From contig NZ_CP021080.1 in assembly GCF_000802245.2 (NCBI RefSeq), forward strand, positions 7,006,001 to 7,070,000: a stretch of DNA of 64,000 nucleotides, in the 5' to 3' direction. Both the position numbers and the translations under genes were made by a program. Origin of the DNA: Streptomyces pluripotens (lineage in GTDB: Bacteria > Actinomycetota > Actinomycetes > Streptomycetales > Streptomycetaceae). A model generated the notes under the pieces. The model saw only the letters and a program-made list of their open reading frames with translations. It was not told the origin of the DNA and did not search any database. How positions within the stretch are numbered: the first letter of the stretch is position 1; the number at the start of each line of letters is the position of its first letter. This document shows positions 27,332 to 35,478 of the stretch, in pieces.

Positions 27332-27802
27332 TCAGGGGGCGCACGGCGGTGTCAGGACGGCCAGGGTGCCGTTGGCCTGCCGCAGCGCTTCCTCCAGGGA
27401 ACCGGGCGAGTGCAGTGTGCCCGTTCCGTCGGGCGGGACGAGCCACTCCAGGGCGCGGGTGGGCCGGTACGGCGGCGGCACGGTGACCCAGGCTCCCCTG
27501 GTCACGTGCCGCAGGCCGGCACCCACCCAGCCCCCGGACGGCTCCGGCGGCAGGAAGAACCCGACCCGGCCCGCCGCGGTGTCGACCAGGGTGGGTCCAG
27601 GTACGGGTAGCGAGGGTCGCCACAACAGGTCCAGAGCCAGCAGCCCCAGCCGGTCGGGAACGCTCAGGACATCCCAGAATCTGCCCGCCTCCAGCAGCGC
27701 GATGCCCTCACCGTGGTCCCACTCCCATTTGCAGGTGCGTGGGTCGGCCGCCGCCGCGGCCAGCCACTCCACGCCCCGCATCCACATCGTGTTCGTCGTC
27801 AT
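27332..27802 (-). CDS. Conserved streptomycete hypothetical protein
   Basis: A 156-residue soluble protein: WLAAAAADPRTCKWEWDHGE, GIALLEAGRFWDVLSVPDRL, GPTLVDTAAGRVGFFLPPE, and GAWVTVPPPYRPTRALEWLV with PPDGTGTLHSPGSLEEALRQ. I recognise the pattern as a widespread Streptomyces family of unknown function that resembles the N-terminal region of bifunctional primase-type proteins; no catalytic residues can be assigned. The ATG at 27800-27802 has GGAGCAGG six bases upstream, so I exclude a 15-codon extension. Confidence 0.7.
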   Translation of the reverse strand: MTTNTMWMRGVEWLAAAAADPRTCKWEWDHGEGIALLEAGRFWDVLSVPDRLGLLALDLLWRPSLPVPGPTLVDTAAGRVGFFLPPEPSGGWVGAGLRHVTRGAWVTVPPPYRPTRALEWLVPPDGTGTLHSPGSLEEALRQANGTLAVLTPPCAP

Positions 27803-27900
27803 GCCCTGCTCCGGAAGTCCTCGCCCGCCCGATCTGCGCACGGGCAACGGCTGGGGCCGGGACGTCGTGTGACTGCGTATCGACCCGGCATATGCATGCT

Positions 27901-27916
27901 CGTAGATATTTCTACG
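27901..27916. promoter_or_regulatory. AT-rich palindrome, operator candidate
   Basis: CGTAGA-TATT-TCTACG, an inverted repeat in a low-GC patch that probably contains promoter elements. No assigned regulator. Confidence 0.35.
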
Positions 27917-28030
27917 TGGCGGAAGGGGTGGCGGGGTGTGGCGTTTGCACGAGTGTGTTCGAAATCCGATTAACGGTTCGCCGGTTGGGAGGTTTCGCCC
28001 AGCGGTTCCCCCGCCCGGTGCCGATAGGCG

Positions 28031-28046
28031 CAGAACCGCGGTTCTG
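28031..28046. promoter_or_regulatory. Perfect 16-base palindrome upstream of the MMPL gene
   Basis: CAGAACCGCGGTTCTG, perfectly symmetrical, 130-150 bases before the likely start of the exporter. Suits a TetR- or MarR-type dimer; such regulators commonly control MMPL exporters. Confidence 0.45.
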
Positions 28047-28177
28047 ACCAGCCGGGCAGTCCTGCGGGACGCGTATCGAGCGATGCGGCTTCGGCACCCG
28101 GATCCGTGGAGATGACGGAGCGACCGGGCGGGCGTCTAATGAGACCGTCCTGGTTAATCCGGCGAAGGGCCGAGACC

Positions 28178-30442
28178 ATGCCAGCCGACCGTGCCACCGG
28201 GAAGGGTGAAAACGCCCCCGGGGAGACCGCGGCCCCAGGGAGGGCCCGGGGCGGAGTGCTGCGCCGTCTCGGTCAGTGGTGTGCCCGCCACTTCGTGGTC
28301 GTCATCGTCACCTGGCTGATTGCGCTCGGGGCGCTCCAGGCGTTCAACAGCGCCTTCGGAGGCACCTACTCGGACAACTTCGCCCTGCCCGGAGCCCAGT
28401 CCCACAAGGGACTTCAAGTGCTCAAGCAACACGAACCCGCAGTGGGCGGCTACAGCAGCCAGATCGTGCTGCACGACAGCGCCCGGCCCCTCACCCAGTT
28501 CGGCGGCCAGATGTCCCAGACCGTCAGTGAGCTGCAGGGGCTACCGCACGTGCTGGCCGTTCAGAACCCACTGGCCGCTGCCGGTAAACCTTCTGCCGCA
28601 CCCGACCTGGGCCCGCTGTCGTCCGACAGGAAGACCGCTTACATCACCGTCCGCTTCGGAGTACCGCCGGCCACCCTCGGCGCGGGCTACCTGCACGGCG
28701 TGGACCACGCCGTGCAGCCGCTACGCGCCGCCGGCGCCCAGGTCGAGTACGGCGGACCGCTCGGCGAACTGGCCCGACCGCACACCAGTGACCGGATCAG
28801 CGAGGCGATTGGCTTCGGGGTCGCGATCATCGTGCTGCTCGTAGGGTTCGGGAGCGTCATCGCCGCTGCCCTGCCCCTGGTCACCGCACTGATCAGTGTG
28901 CTCGGCGGCCTGGCCTGCCTCGGTCTGCTCGCCACCGCCTTCACCTTCGCGGTCGTCTCACCGACCCTGGCCACCATGATCGGGCTCGGGGTGGGCATCG
29001 ACTACGCCTTGTTCCTGATCACCCGACACCGGCAGAACCTCATCGACGGCCTCGATCCGGTCCGCGCAGCCGGGCACGCGAACACCACCAGTGGCCGTGC
29101 CGTGCTGGTCTCGGGCTGCACGGTCATCATCGCCCTGGCCGGTCTGTACGCATCCGGCCTGACCTTCATCGGCAGGCTCGGTCTCGCCGCGGCGGTCACC
29201 GTCATCACGGCCGTCGTCGGAGCGCTGACCCTCGTACCCGCCATGCTGGGGCTCATCGGCCGCCGCATCGACCGGCTGCGGGTGCGCCATCCCGTCGCGG
29301 AGACGGACGCAGAGCCGGGGGCACCGGCCCAGGGCACGTGGCACAACTACGCCCGCCGGGTGGAACGCCATCCGTCCTGGTTCCTCGCCGCCGGCATCGC
29401 GACGATCGCCGTCCTCGCGATCCCGGTCTTCTCCATCCAACTCGGTCACATCGGCGACGGTGCCGACCCCACCTCCTACACCGACCGCAGAGCCTTCGAC
29501 CTGATGACGGACGCCTTCGGGCCCGGCTCCAACGGTCCCCTCACCGTCGTCGTGGACCAGAGCGAGGTCCCCGCCGGCCAGCGCACGGCTCTGGCCACCC
29601 AGGCCCAGAAGACCCTCGACGGCGTGTCCGGTGCCGCCGCCGTCACCCCGTTGACCCCCACCAAGGACGGCGATGTGCTGGTCGCCACCGTGTACTCCCA
29701 GCAGTCCCCGCAGAGCGCCACCACCACCGACCTGGCCAACGGGCTGGTTCACCACACCCTGCCCGAGGCCGTGCGTGGCACGGACGCCAAGGGGTACGTC
29801 ACTGGCACCACGGCCGCACAGGTGGACTTCCGCGATATCGTCGCCGCCCGCCTTCCGGTGATCATTGCCGTGGTCGTCGGCCTGGCCTTCCTGGTCATCC
29901 TCGCCGTCTTCCGCGGTCTGCTCGTCGCCGTCAAGGCGGCCGTCCTCAACGTCTTGTCCATCACCGCTTCCTACGGCGTCGTCGTGGCCGTCTTCCAGTG
30001 GGGCTGGGGTGGACCGGCTCTCGGCGTGCACGGCAAGGTGCCCATCGAGAGCTATGTGCCGATGATGATGTTCGCGATTGTCTTCGGCCTCAGCATGGAC
30101 TACGAGATCTTCCTGCTGTCGCGTGTCCACGAGGCCTGGCTGCGCACCGGCAACGCACAAGACGCGGTCGCCCATGCCCTGGAGATCACCGCGCGGGTCA
30201 TCACCTGCGCCGCACTGATCATGGTGAGCGTGTTCGCCGCTTTCATCATCTCCAGCAACATCGTGGTGAAGATGCTCGGTCTCGGTCTCGCCGTCAGCGT
30301 CCTGATCGACGCCACCGTCGTGCGTCTGCTGCTCGTACCCGCCGTGATGACACTGCTCGGGCGGCGCGCCTGGTGGACCCCGCGATGGCTCGACCGGATC
30401 CTGCCGCACGTCGACACCGAGGGGGAGAGCCTGGTCAGGTGA
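28178..30442 (+). CDS. MMPL-family (RND-type) transporter
   Basis: A 754-residue inner-membrane exporter of the MmpL/actII-3 type, usually moving lipids, polyketides or drugs with proton antiport. Two homologous halves each begin with one helix ([37 protein letters not shown]), followed by a large external loop and five helices. Family motifs are [18 protein letters not shown] in the first half and [20 protein letters not shown] in the second. The frame is open from 28106, with candidate starts at 28106 (GTG), 28112, 28139 and 28178; I chose 28178 for its AAGGG upstream and because it leaves the palindromes outside the gene. Its end overlaps the convergent PP2C gene by eight bases. Confidence 0.9.
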   Translation: MPADRATGKGENAPGETAAPGRARGGVLRRLGQWCARHFVVVIVTWLIALGALQAFNSAFGGTYSDNFALPGAQSHKGLQVLKQHEPAVGGYSSQIVLHDSARPLTQFGGQMSQTVSELQGLPHVLAVQNPLAAAGKPSAAPDLGPLSSDRKTAYITVRFGVPPATLGAGYLHGVDHAVQPLRAAGAQVEYGGPLGELARPHTSDRISEAIGFGVAIIVLLVGFGSVIAAALPLVTALISVLGGLACLGLLATAFTFAVVSPTLATMIGLGVGIDYALFLITRHRQNLIDGLDPVRAAGHANTTSGRAVLVSGCTVIIALAGLYASGLTFIGRLGLAAAVTVITAVVGALTLVPAMLGLIGRRIDRLRVRHPVAETDAEPGAPAQGTWHNYARRVERHPSWFLAAGIATIAVLAIPVFSIQLGHIGDGADPTSYTDRRAFDLMTDAFGPGSNGPLTVVVDQSEVPAGQRTALATQAQKTLDGVSGAAAVTPLTPTKDGDVLVATVYSQQSPQSATTTDLANGLVHHTLPEAVRGTDAKGYVTGTTAAQVDFRDIVAARLPVIIAVVVGLAFLVILAVFRGLLVAVKAAVLNVLSITASYGVVVAVFQWGWGGPALGVHGKVPIESYVPMMMFAIVFGLSMDYEIFLLSRVHEAWLRTGNAQDAVAHALEITARVITCAALIMVSVFAAFIISSNIVVKMLGLGLAVSVLIDATVVRLLLVPAVMTLLGRRAWWTPRWLDRILPHVDTEGESLVR

Positions 30443-31541
30443 CCGGCGGCTCGGGGGCCAGTACCAGCATGGTGGCGTCGTCCCGGACGTCGTAGCGCAG
30501 CCGTACCAGGTCCGCCCACACCGCATCCGGCAGCTCGGAGGGCGCCGCGCCGGTCAGCGCGGCCAGCCGTTCGGGCAGTGGGTAGAAGGCGTCGGCGGCG
30601 TCCCTGGCCTCCCACACACCGTCGGACGCCAGGAACAGCCGGTCGGTCGGTCCGAGCGACACCGAAACCTCCTTCGGCGGATCGACGCCGACCAGCCCGA
30701 TGCCCAGCGGCGGCCCGGGGGCCACGGCCACCTCGATGGCGTGGCCCTCGTGCAGCAGGACCGGCGCTGGATGACCGCAGGCCACCACCCGCACCGTACG
30801 CGCGTCGGGCGAGAACTCCAGCAGCATCGCCGTGGCGAACAGCTCCGGGTGCCGGACACCCGCCGAGTCCACCGTCAGCCTGCGGTCCATCCGTGCCGCC
30901 ACCGATTCCAGATCCGGTTGGTCCAGCGCGGCCTCCCGGAACGCCCCCAGCAGCGACACCACCGTCGTGACCGCCGACAGTCCGTGCCCCTGCACGTCAC
31001 CCATCACGGCCCGTACCCCGCTCGGCCCGTCCCGCACGTCGAAGAAGTCCCCGCCCACGAGCGTTCCGCCCTGTGCCGCCTGGTAGAAGCCCGTGCATCC
31101 GATCCGCCCGACCCGCTCCGGCAACGGCGGCATCACGGCCCGCTGCACCGCCTCTCCGATCGCCCGCTCCGTGTCCAGTTGGACGTCGCGGTGACGGCGT
31201 ACGTAGGACACGAACACGCTCAGGACGGAGACGAACACGATGGTGAGCAGATCGGTCTGACCGGGGCGGTCCAGGTGCGTGGCCGGGACGTTCAGTACCA
31301 GGACCACCCCTACACCGAGGACCGCGGTTCCGAGAGGGCCGTACGACAGCACCGCGAGCGGGGGGATCGCCCCCAGCAGGAAGCCGAGGTCGCGCGCGTC
31401 CGGGGTCGCCAGCGTCGCCGTGCCGACGGCCACGAGCAGCAGTACGGGAAGCACCCGCACCCACCACGGCGGCGGGGCTCCCCGCAACCAGCCGCGATCA
31501 TCCCGGGACCCATGGGGCCACCAGCCGCGCACCGATCTCAC
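30435..31541 (-). CDS. Membrane-anchored PP2C (SpoIIE-type) phosphatase
   Basis: A 368-residue protein with four N-terminal membrane helices ([68 protein letters not shown]) followed by a short coiled coil and a cytosolic PP2C domain. Catalytic-metal motifs are [39 protein letters not shown] and RDDATMLVL. It is an RsbU-like phosphatase expected to act on phosphorylated STAS anti-anti-sigma proteins. The GTG start at 31541 lacks a clear ribosome site. It is convergent with the MMPL gene. Confidence 0.9.
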   Translation of the reverse strand: MRSVRGWWPHGSRDDRGWLRGAPPPWWVRVLPVLLLVAVGTATLATPDARDLGFLLGAIPPLAVLSYGPLGTAVLGVGVVLVLNVPATHLDRPGQTDLLTIVFVSVLSVFVSYVRRHRDVQLDTERAIGEAVQRAVMPPLPERVGRIGCTGFYQAAQGGTLVGGDFFDVRDGPSGVRAVMGDVQGHGLSAVTTVVSLLGAFREAALDQPDLESVAARMDRRLTVDSAGVRHPELFATAMLLEFSPDARTVRVVACGHPAPVLLHEGHAIEVAVAPGPPLGIGLVGVDPPKEVSVSLGPTDRLFLASDGVWEARDAADAFYPLPERLAALTGAAPSELPDAVWADLVRLRYDVRDDATMLVLAPEPPVT

Positions 31542-31674
31542 ATGCCCACGCTACGCCGACGAGGACCATCGGGCCTCGCTCGGGCCAGGCGGTCGGCGCG
31601 GGGCGGCTCGGCCGGTGACCGGGGCCAACGCCCGCAGCAACAGATCCCCGGAGGACCTGAGCACGGTTGACCGT

Positions 31675-31726
31675 CCTGCGTGCCCGTCCCTTCCTGAGGG
31701 CCTGCGTGCCCGGCCCTTCCTGAGGG
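31675..31726. repeat. Tandem duplication of a 26-base unit
   Basis: Two adjacent copies of CCTGCGTGCCCG(T/G)CCCTTCCTGAGGG, 25 of 26 bases identical. Located in non-coding DNA upstream of the PP2C gene. Confidence 0.85.
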
Positions 31727-31745
31727 ACGGGGTGGCAGGTGCTTC

Positions 31746-31776
31746 CCGTGCGGTCACCAACTCGGTGACCGCACGG
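31746..31776. terminator. Strong hairpin in non-coding DNA
   Basis: CCGTGCGGTCACC-aactc-GGTGACCGCACGG, a perfect 13-bp stem. It may be the terminator of the decayed oxidoreductase/graspetide transcript from the right. Confidence 0.6.
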
Positions 31777-32249
31777 TGGCGACCGGAGTGGCACGGGCGA
31801 TCTCGTGGAGGTCACCGGGCCCGCCCAATGGACCTCCCGGTCGGTCCCGTCGCCACGTTGCTCGGCCGCGCCGTCGGCCGGCATCGTCCCGCCGGGCCCG
31901 GGAACCGGCCCGTGGGGCTGACCGGCGCGGAGATCCACTTGCCCCCGTACCCATGTCCTCCTCGTCCCCCGCCACCCCCTGATGGGGGGCGCCCTGGCGT
32001 CCACCAGCTGTGAGGGGGTGCGCAGTAGTGGCACTAGCCACGCCATCCGCCGGACGAGCCTCCGCGGTCGCCCGGATCTCGATGACGCGTGGGCGGAGGC
32101 AGCGTCGCAGGAGTCCGGGCGACCAGTGGGCTGCCGTCCTCAGGGCATCGACGGCCTGGGAGAGCGCCGACCGGTCCTTTGGAGCCGCGTGGCAGAGCAG
32201 CCGCACCCGATTCGTCCCGCAGTTCCGCATCGACCCGGCGGCGGGCGGT

Positions 32250-32503
32250 CGCCCGGGCGGCGCGGACCGCCAACTCGGCCTGGACGGAGGGTGGGAGGGC
32301 CACCGCCACAGCGTCCACATCAGTCAACAGCACAGCGCATCCAGGTCGTTCCACGCGGCGACGCCGTACCGCTCCGCAAGGGTCGTGGCCGCCTACGGCC
32401 GGCGTCCCCAGAGCCCCGCGAACTCCACCCCGGGATGCCCGGCTAGGGTCGGTGCGCAGGTCGCCCGGGCCCACGGGCCGGTTCCCAGCAGTCTGATGCG
32501 CAT
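32250..32503 (-). pseudogene. Decayed Gfo/Idh/MocA-type oxidoreductase
   Basis: The start is a clean NAD(P)-binding Rossmann N-terminus (MRIRLLGTGPWARATCAPTL...GVEFAGLWGRRP) with a good ATG at 32501-32503, but it meets a TAG stop at 32393-32395. Translating on gives AATTLAERYGVAAWNDLDAL, the expected next segment, so the stop is a nonsense change. Around 32325-32338 the frame then shifts to LTDVDAVAVALPPSVQAELAV, again the right family sequence, before homology fades. At least one nonsense and one frameshift mutation therefore inactivate it. It lies 36 bases downstream of tgmB on the same strand, so it was probably part of the graspetide operon or simply adjacent. Confidence 0.8.
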
Positions 32504-32538
32504 GATGCGTTTCCTTCCCCGAGCCGTTCCTGGCCCGT

Positions 32539-33522
32539 TCAACATGTGGCGCTCCGGCCGCCCTCCGCACGTGCGTGCCCCGAATGTCCGTCCATGGCGA
32601 GCCACGTGGCGATGGCGGCGGCGATCGGCTGACCGGTGTCCATCTCAACGAACCCGAACTGGCCGGACTGGTTGCACTCCAGGAACCACCAGATCCCGTC
32701 GGCGTCCTCCGCGAAATCGAAAGCGCCGTAGGCCAGTTCGGCCTCTCTCAGGTAGCGCAGCACGGCTTCCGCGATGCGCGGGGGTACGTCCGCCGGCAGC
32801 CAGGGGGAGACCGAGGGCGCGAAGCGGACGTCCACGTCGTCGGGATGGGCAGCCGGGTCAGCGGGTTTGCGCGCGGCCAGCAGAGTGTCGCCGATGACGG
32901 TGAGCCGGATGTCGGCCTGCTTGACGACCCGTCGCTGCAGCAGCGTCGGCCCGAAGGCGACCGCGGCGAAGTCCGCGTCAGGTGCCACTCGGCTGGTCGG
33001 CACCGCCCGCGGCGGCTCCTGCGGATGCGCACCGGAGACGGGTTTGACCACCAGATCCGGGAAACGCTCCGCGAACTCCCGCGCCGCCTGCGGGAACGTC
33101 GTGATCAGCGTCGCCGGCACGGCGAGGCCGGTGCGCTGGGCCAGGTGGAGCTGCCAGGGCTTGTGGCGGGCGCGGCGAGCGGCGTCCGGATGGTTCATCC
33201 AGCGTGCGTCGGTGGCGCGCAGCATCCCGTACAGAGCCTGTGATGACTCCTCGGTCAGCCAGGCGGACGGCTGGGCGGCCTTGACGGCCGCGTTCCCGGG
33301 TCTGCGTACCCAGATGGAGCGCAGGCCGTTCATGCTCACCAGGCGTCCGCCGACGGACAGATGTCCACGGCAGGCACCCCGCACGTACTCGCCCGACAGC
33401 GCCACCCCGTTGGTCAGATCGGCGGGATCGAGCCGGACCACGGGCACGCCCGCTTCGCCCAGCCGGAGGACCACCATGTCCGCCGTCACGTCCTCTTCAC
33501 TGGTCAGGATGAGCACGGTCAT
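32539..33522 (-). CDS. tgmB: ATP-grasp graspetide maturase
   Basis: A 327-residue ATP-grasp ligase that would join acidic side chains of the precursor to Thr/Ser or Lys side chains as omega-esters or amides. The N-terminal domain is MTVLILTSEEDVTADMVV and VPVVRLDPADLTNGVALSGE; the conserved WVRRPG follows; the ATP-grasp core has KPWQLHLAQRTGLAVPATLI, LVVKPVSGAH, LLQRRVVKQADIRLTVIGD, FDFAEDADGIWWFLECNQSG and QFGFVEMDTGQPIA. That order is diagnostic for the MvdD/TgmB type. It starts 17 bases after the precursor gene stop. The methyltransferase found in many actinobacterial TgmAB loci is not present here. Confidence 0.93.
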   Translation of the reverse strand: MTVLILTSEEDVTADMVVLRLGEAGVPVVRLDPADLTNGVALSGEYVRGACRGHLSVGGRLVSMNGLRSIWVRRPGNAAVKAAQPSAWLTEESSQALYGMLRATDARWMNHPDAARRARHKPWQLHLAQRTGLAVPATLITTFPQAAREFAERFPDLVVKPVSGAHPQEPPRAVPTSRVAPDADFAAVAFGPTLLQRRVVKQADIRLTVIGDTLLAARKPADPAAHPDDVDVRFAPSVSPWLPADVPPRIAEAVLRYLREAELAYGAFDFAEDADGIWWFLECNQSGQFGFVEMDTGQPIAAAIATWLAMDGHSGHARAEGGRSATC

Positions 33523-33539
33523 CTTCGAAAACCCGCGGT

Positions 33540-33731
33540 TCAGTCGTCGAAGTGCGTCTTGGAACCCGCGGTCGACGTCGTCGTTCCGAGGGCTCTCAAG
33601 GTCGCTTGATCGGTGGCGGCGATCCGCCCGTCCGGGAGGACGTTCAACTGCAGTCCGGAGTCGTACGCGTACGGAGTGGTGACGTCCAACTGCACTGCGG
33701 GGCGCGCGTAGTTGAGCGTGAACGGTTGCAT
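33540..33731 (-). CDS. tgmA: Graspetide precursor peptide (ATP-grasp-modified RiPP)
   Basis: A 63-residue peptide of the TIGR04186-like family: N-terminal recognition segment QPFTLNYARPAVQLDVTTPY, then YDSGLQLNVLPDGRIAATDQ, and a C-terminal core TTTSTAGSKTHFDD. The Thr/Ser-rich stretch followed by a Lys and a terminal Asp-Asp is the typical graspetide arrangement, where side-chain ester or amide rings form between hydroxyl (or amine) and carboxylate groups. No leader peptidase or exporter gene is adjacent. The ATG at 33729-33731 is preceded by AGGGAGA. A possible -10 (TATAAG, 33765-33760 on the minus strand) lies 28 bases upstream. Confidence 0.93.
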   Translation of the reverse strand: MQPFTLNYARPAVQLDVTTPYAYDSGLQLNVLPDGRIAATDQATLRALGTTTSTAGSKTHFDD

Positions 33732-34125
33732 GGTCTCTCCCTGGTTCGACTTTCACGTCCTTATACGAATCGAACGGGTGAATGGTTTCCTTACACTGTG
33801 TAATCGCTGCCCGAGGTGGGTATGGAGAACGGTCTCGCGAGAGTGCCGTGAACCAGGAGAGAAGCGAAGGCCGTTCTACTTTCGGCGGCGGGACGGCCTG
33901 GCCGCACGGTGCATGGCATCGGCGACGCGGCATTCCTGCGCCTGCCCGTGCCGACCGACCTTTGCCGGCCGGCAGATGGTGGAGTGTTGCATGTCACACC
34001 CGACGGCATCGTGTCGGGGCATCTCAAGGGCGGTCGGCCGGTCCGGCGTCGAGTGTGAGCATCGAGACCAGATGTCGAGACCATGCCCCTCGGCGGCCCG
34101 GGCGCAGGAGAGCGGGCCGGCCCGT
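33732..34125. other. Region upstream of tgmA
   Basis: Contains the tgmA promoter and palindrome in its first 75 bases. Further on there is a 49-residue plus-strand frame at 33909-34058 (VHGIGDAAFLRLPVPTDLCR...GGVLHVTPDGIVSGHL) that reads protein-like but has no ribosome site and may be a relic; I do not call it a gene. Confidence 0.45.
33791..33803. promoter_or_regulatory. Palindrome upstream of tgmA, operator candidate
   Basis: TTACAC-T-GTGTAA, a perfect 6+1+6 inverted repeat in AT-rich DNA about 60 bases upstream of the tgmA start, close to where a -35 or upstream operator would lie. GntR- and XRE-type regulators bind sites of this form. Confidence 0.55.
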
Positions 34126-34989
34126 TCACCCCACCGTCGCGTGCGCCACGGCCAGGGCGCGCTGCGCGTATGCCCGTCCGAACAGCACCGCGTGGACCAA
34201 CAGAGGGAAGAGCTGGTGCAGGCCCACTCGATCCTGCCAGCCGTCGGCCGGTGCGGCGGCCTCCCCGTATCCGGCGAGCACCCGGTCCAGTTGGGGGCAG
34301 CCGAAGAGCCGGAGCATCGCCAGATCGGTTTCCCGGTGCCCGCCGTGTGCGGCCGGGTCGATGAGCCGCACTTCGCCGTCGGCACCCCAGAGCACGTTTC
34401 CGTGCCACAGATCGCCGTGCAGCCGGGCAGGGGGCTCGGCGGGGCCGGCCAGTTCTGGCAACCGCTCGCATACCCGCTCGAACAGGGCTGCCTCGTCCGG
34501 GCGGAGTGTGCCACGGTCGACCGCGGCACGCACATACGGCAGCACGCGGTGCTCCGCGTACCAGTCGGGCCAGTCGACCCCCGGAGCATTGCGCATGCGG
34601 GCGAGGCCGATGTACGCATCACCGGGGCCGCCGGGCGGCGGGGCCCCGAAGTGGGGTGCGCCCGCCGAGTGCAGGGCGGCCAGGGCATGACCGAAATGAA
34701 GCGCCGCTTCGGGGCCGGGGTGCCCGGTCGGCACCCGCTCGGTCACCATCCAGTGTTCGTCGTGACCGAGTACCTCAGGGACCCGGACCGCACCCGCCGC
34801 GGCCAGCCAACGCAGGCCGGCCACCTCGGCGCGCACAGCCCCGCGGCCGTCCCCGCGCTTGACCACCACCGGTGTTCCGTCGTCCAGCACGACGTGGGTG
34901 GGCGTCCCTGATGTCACTGGCACACCGGTGGCCGCCCGCCCGGTGAGTCGGGATGCGACCCGGGCCGGATCCTCGTCTGACGTGACCAC
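34126..34989 (-). CDS. Fructosamine kinase-family protein
   Basis: A 287-residue cytosolic kinase-fold protein of the fructosamine/ketosamine-3-kinase (FN3K) family, which phosphorylates sugar-amine adducts and so destabilises protein glycation. Visible: THVVLDDGTPVVVKRGDGRG (ATP-binding Lys), AALHFGHALAALHSAGAPHFG, the catalytic loop ARLHGDLWHGNVLWGADG and the metal-binding EVRLIDPAAHGGHRETDLAM, ending GYGEAAAPADGWQDRVGLHQ. The GTG at 34989 has GGAA upstream; an 18-codon upstream extension is less likely. Divergent from the next kinase gene. Confidence 0.9.
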   Translation of the reverse strand: MVTSDEDPARVASRLTGRAATGVPVTSGTPTHVVLDDGTPVVVKRGDGRGAVRAEVAGLRWLAAAGAVRVPEVLGHDEHWMVTERVPTGHPGPEAALHFGHALAALHSAGAPHFGAPPPGGPGDAYIGLARMRNAPGVDWPDWYAEHRVLPYVRAAVDRGTLRPDEAALFERVCERLPELAGPAEPPARLHGDLWHGNVLWGADGEVRLIDPAAHGGHRETDLAMLRLFGCPQLDRVLAGYGEAAAPADGWQDRVGLHQLFPLLVHAVLFGRAYAQRALAVAHATVG

Positions 34990-35478
34990 CGTTCCAGGGT
35001 AGGGTCCGCAAGAGAGCCCCGCCGCGGGGCAAGGGGCATGCACTTCGACCGTTGATACGACTACTGTTTTCAGTCACAGTCAGGCGGTCGCTACCCGTGC
35101 TGATCCTGTGCGACTAGCGTGAGGGCGTCGCGTCGCCACACCTGGGCACAGAGCCCCGCCGGGACTCGCGCACGGCGGAGGATCTTCCCCCGTGACCACG
35201 GTATTCGTGCTGATGGCCGACGTCTTCGAAGTCCAGCCGTGGTGGTCTGGCGCACCGGATTCATGAAACGGATACCCGAGCGGTTGCCGGTGACCTGGTA
35301 GCCCGCACCGTTTGTAGTCCCCGTGCGGCTGCGTCCCGCCCGCCACCACGGGCACGGCTGTCGCCCCGCGCGGCTGTGTCGCCCGCCGTCCGGTCCGGCC
35401 CACCTCTCCGCAGGCGCCCTTCTCGTAGGCTTTCGGCGGCACCGGACAACCGCGACCAGCGCCGGAGGGGGCTTCGCC
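34990..35478. other. Divergent intergenic region between two kinase genes
   Basis: Low-GC DNA at 35052-35078 (TTGATACGACTACTGTTTTC) is probably a promoter. A 24-codon frame at 35192-35266 behind a GGAGGA ribosome site overlaps a 12-codon frame at 35263-35301 by ATGA; these may be a leader peptide pair or the remains of a gene. I see no full gene. Confidence 0.4.

Larger units (their letters stand above)
27803..28177. other. Divergent regulatory region upstream of the MMPL gene
   Basis: Separates the minus-strand hypothetical gene from the MMPL exporter. It holds two palindromes (27901-27916 and 28031-28046, listed separately) and a TTAAT/CTAAT pair around the possible upstream starts of the exporter. 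If translation began at 28106 or 28112, about 70 bases of this region would be coding. Confidence 0.5.
31542..32249. other. Gap between the PP2C gene and the decayed oxidoreductase
   Basis: Apart from the tandem repeat and hairpin listed separately, I see no intact gene. The stretch 32034-32249 on the minus strand has shifting fragments (VRLLCHAAPKDRSALSQAVD) that could be the far end of the same decayed oxidoreductase. Confidence 0.45.

Noticed and set aside
28958-30526. A 522-codon minus-strand open frame opposite the MMPL gene
   Set aside because: Asp/His/Gly-rich low-complexity translation; the plus strand carries the MMPL motifs and membrane helices.
33909-34058. A 49-codon frame upstream of tgmA
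   Set aside because: No ribosome site, no family; probably a relic or chance frame.
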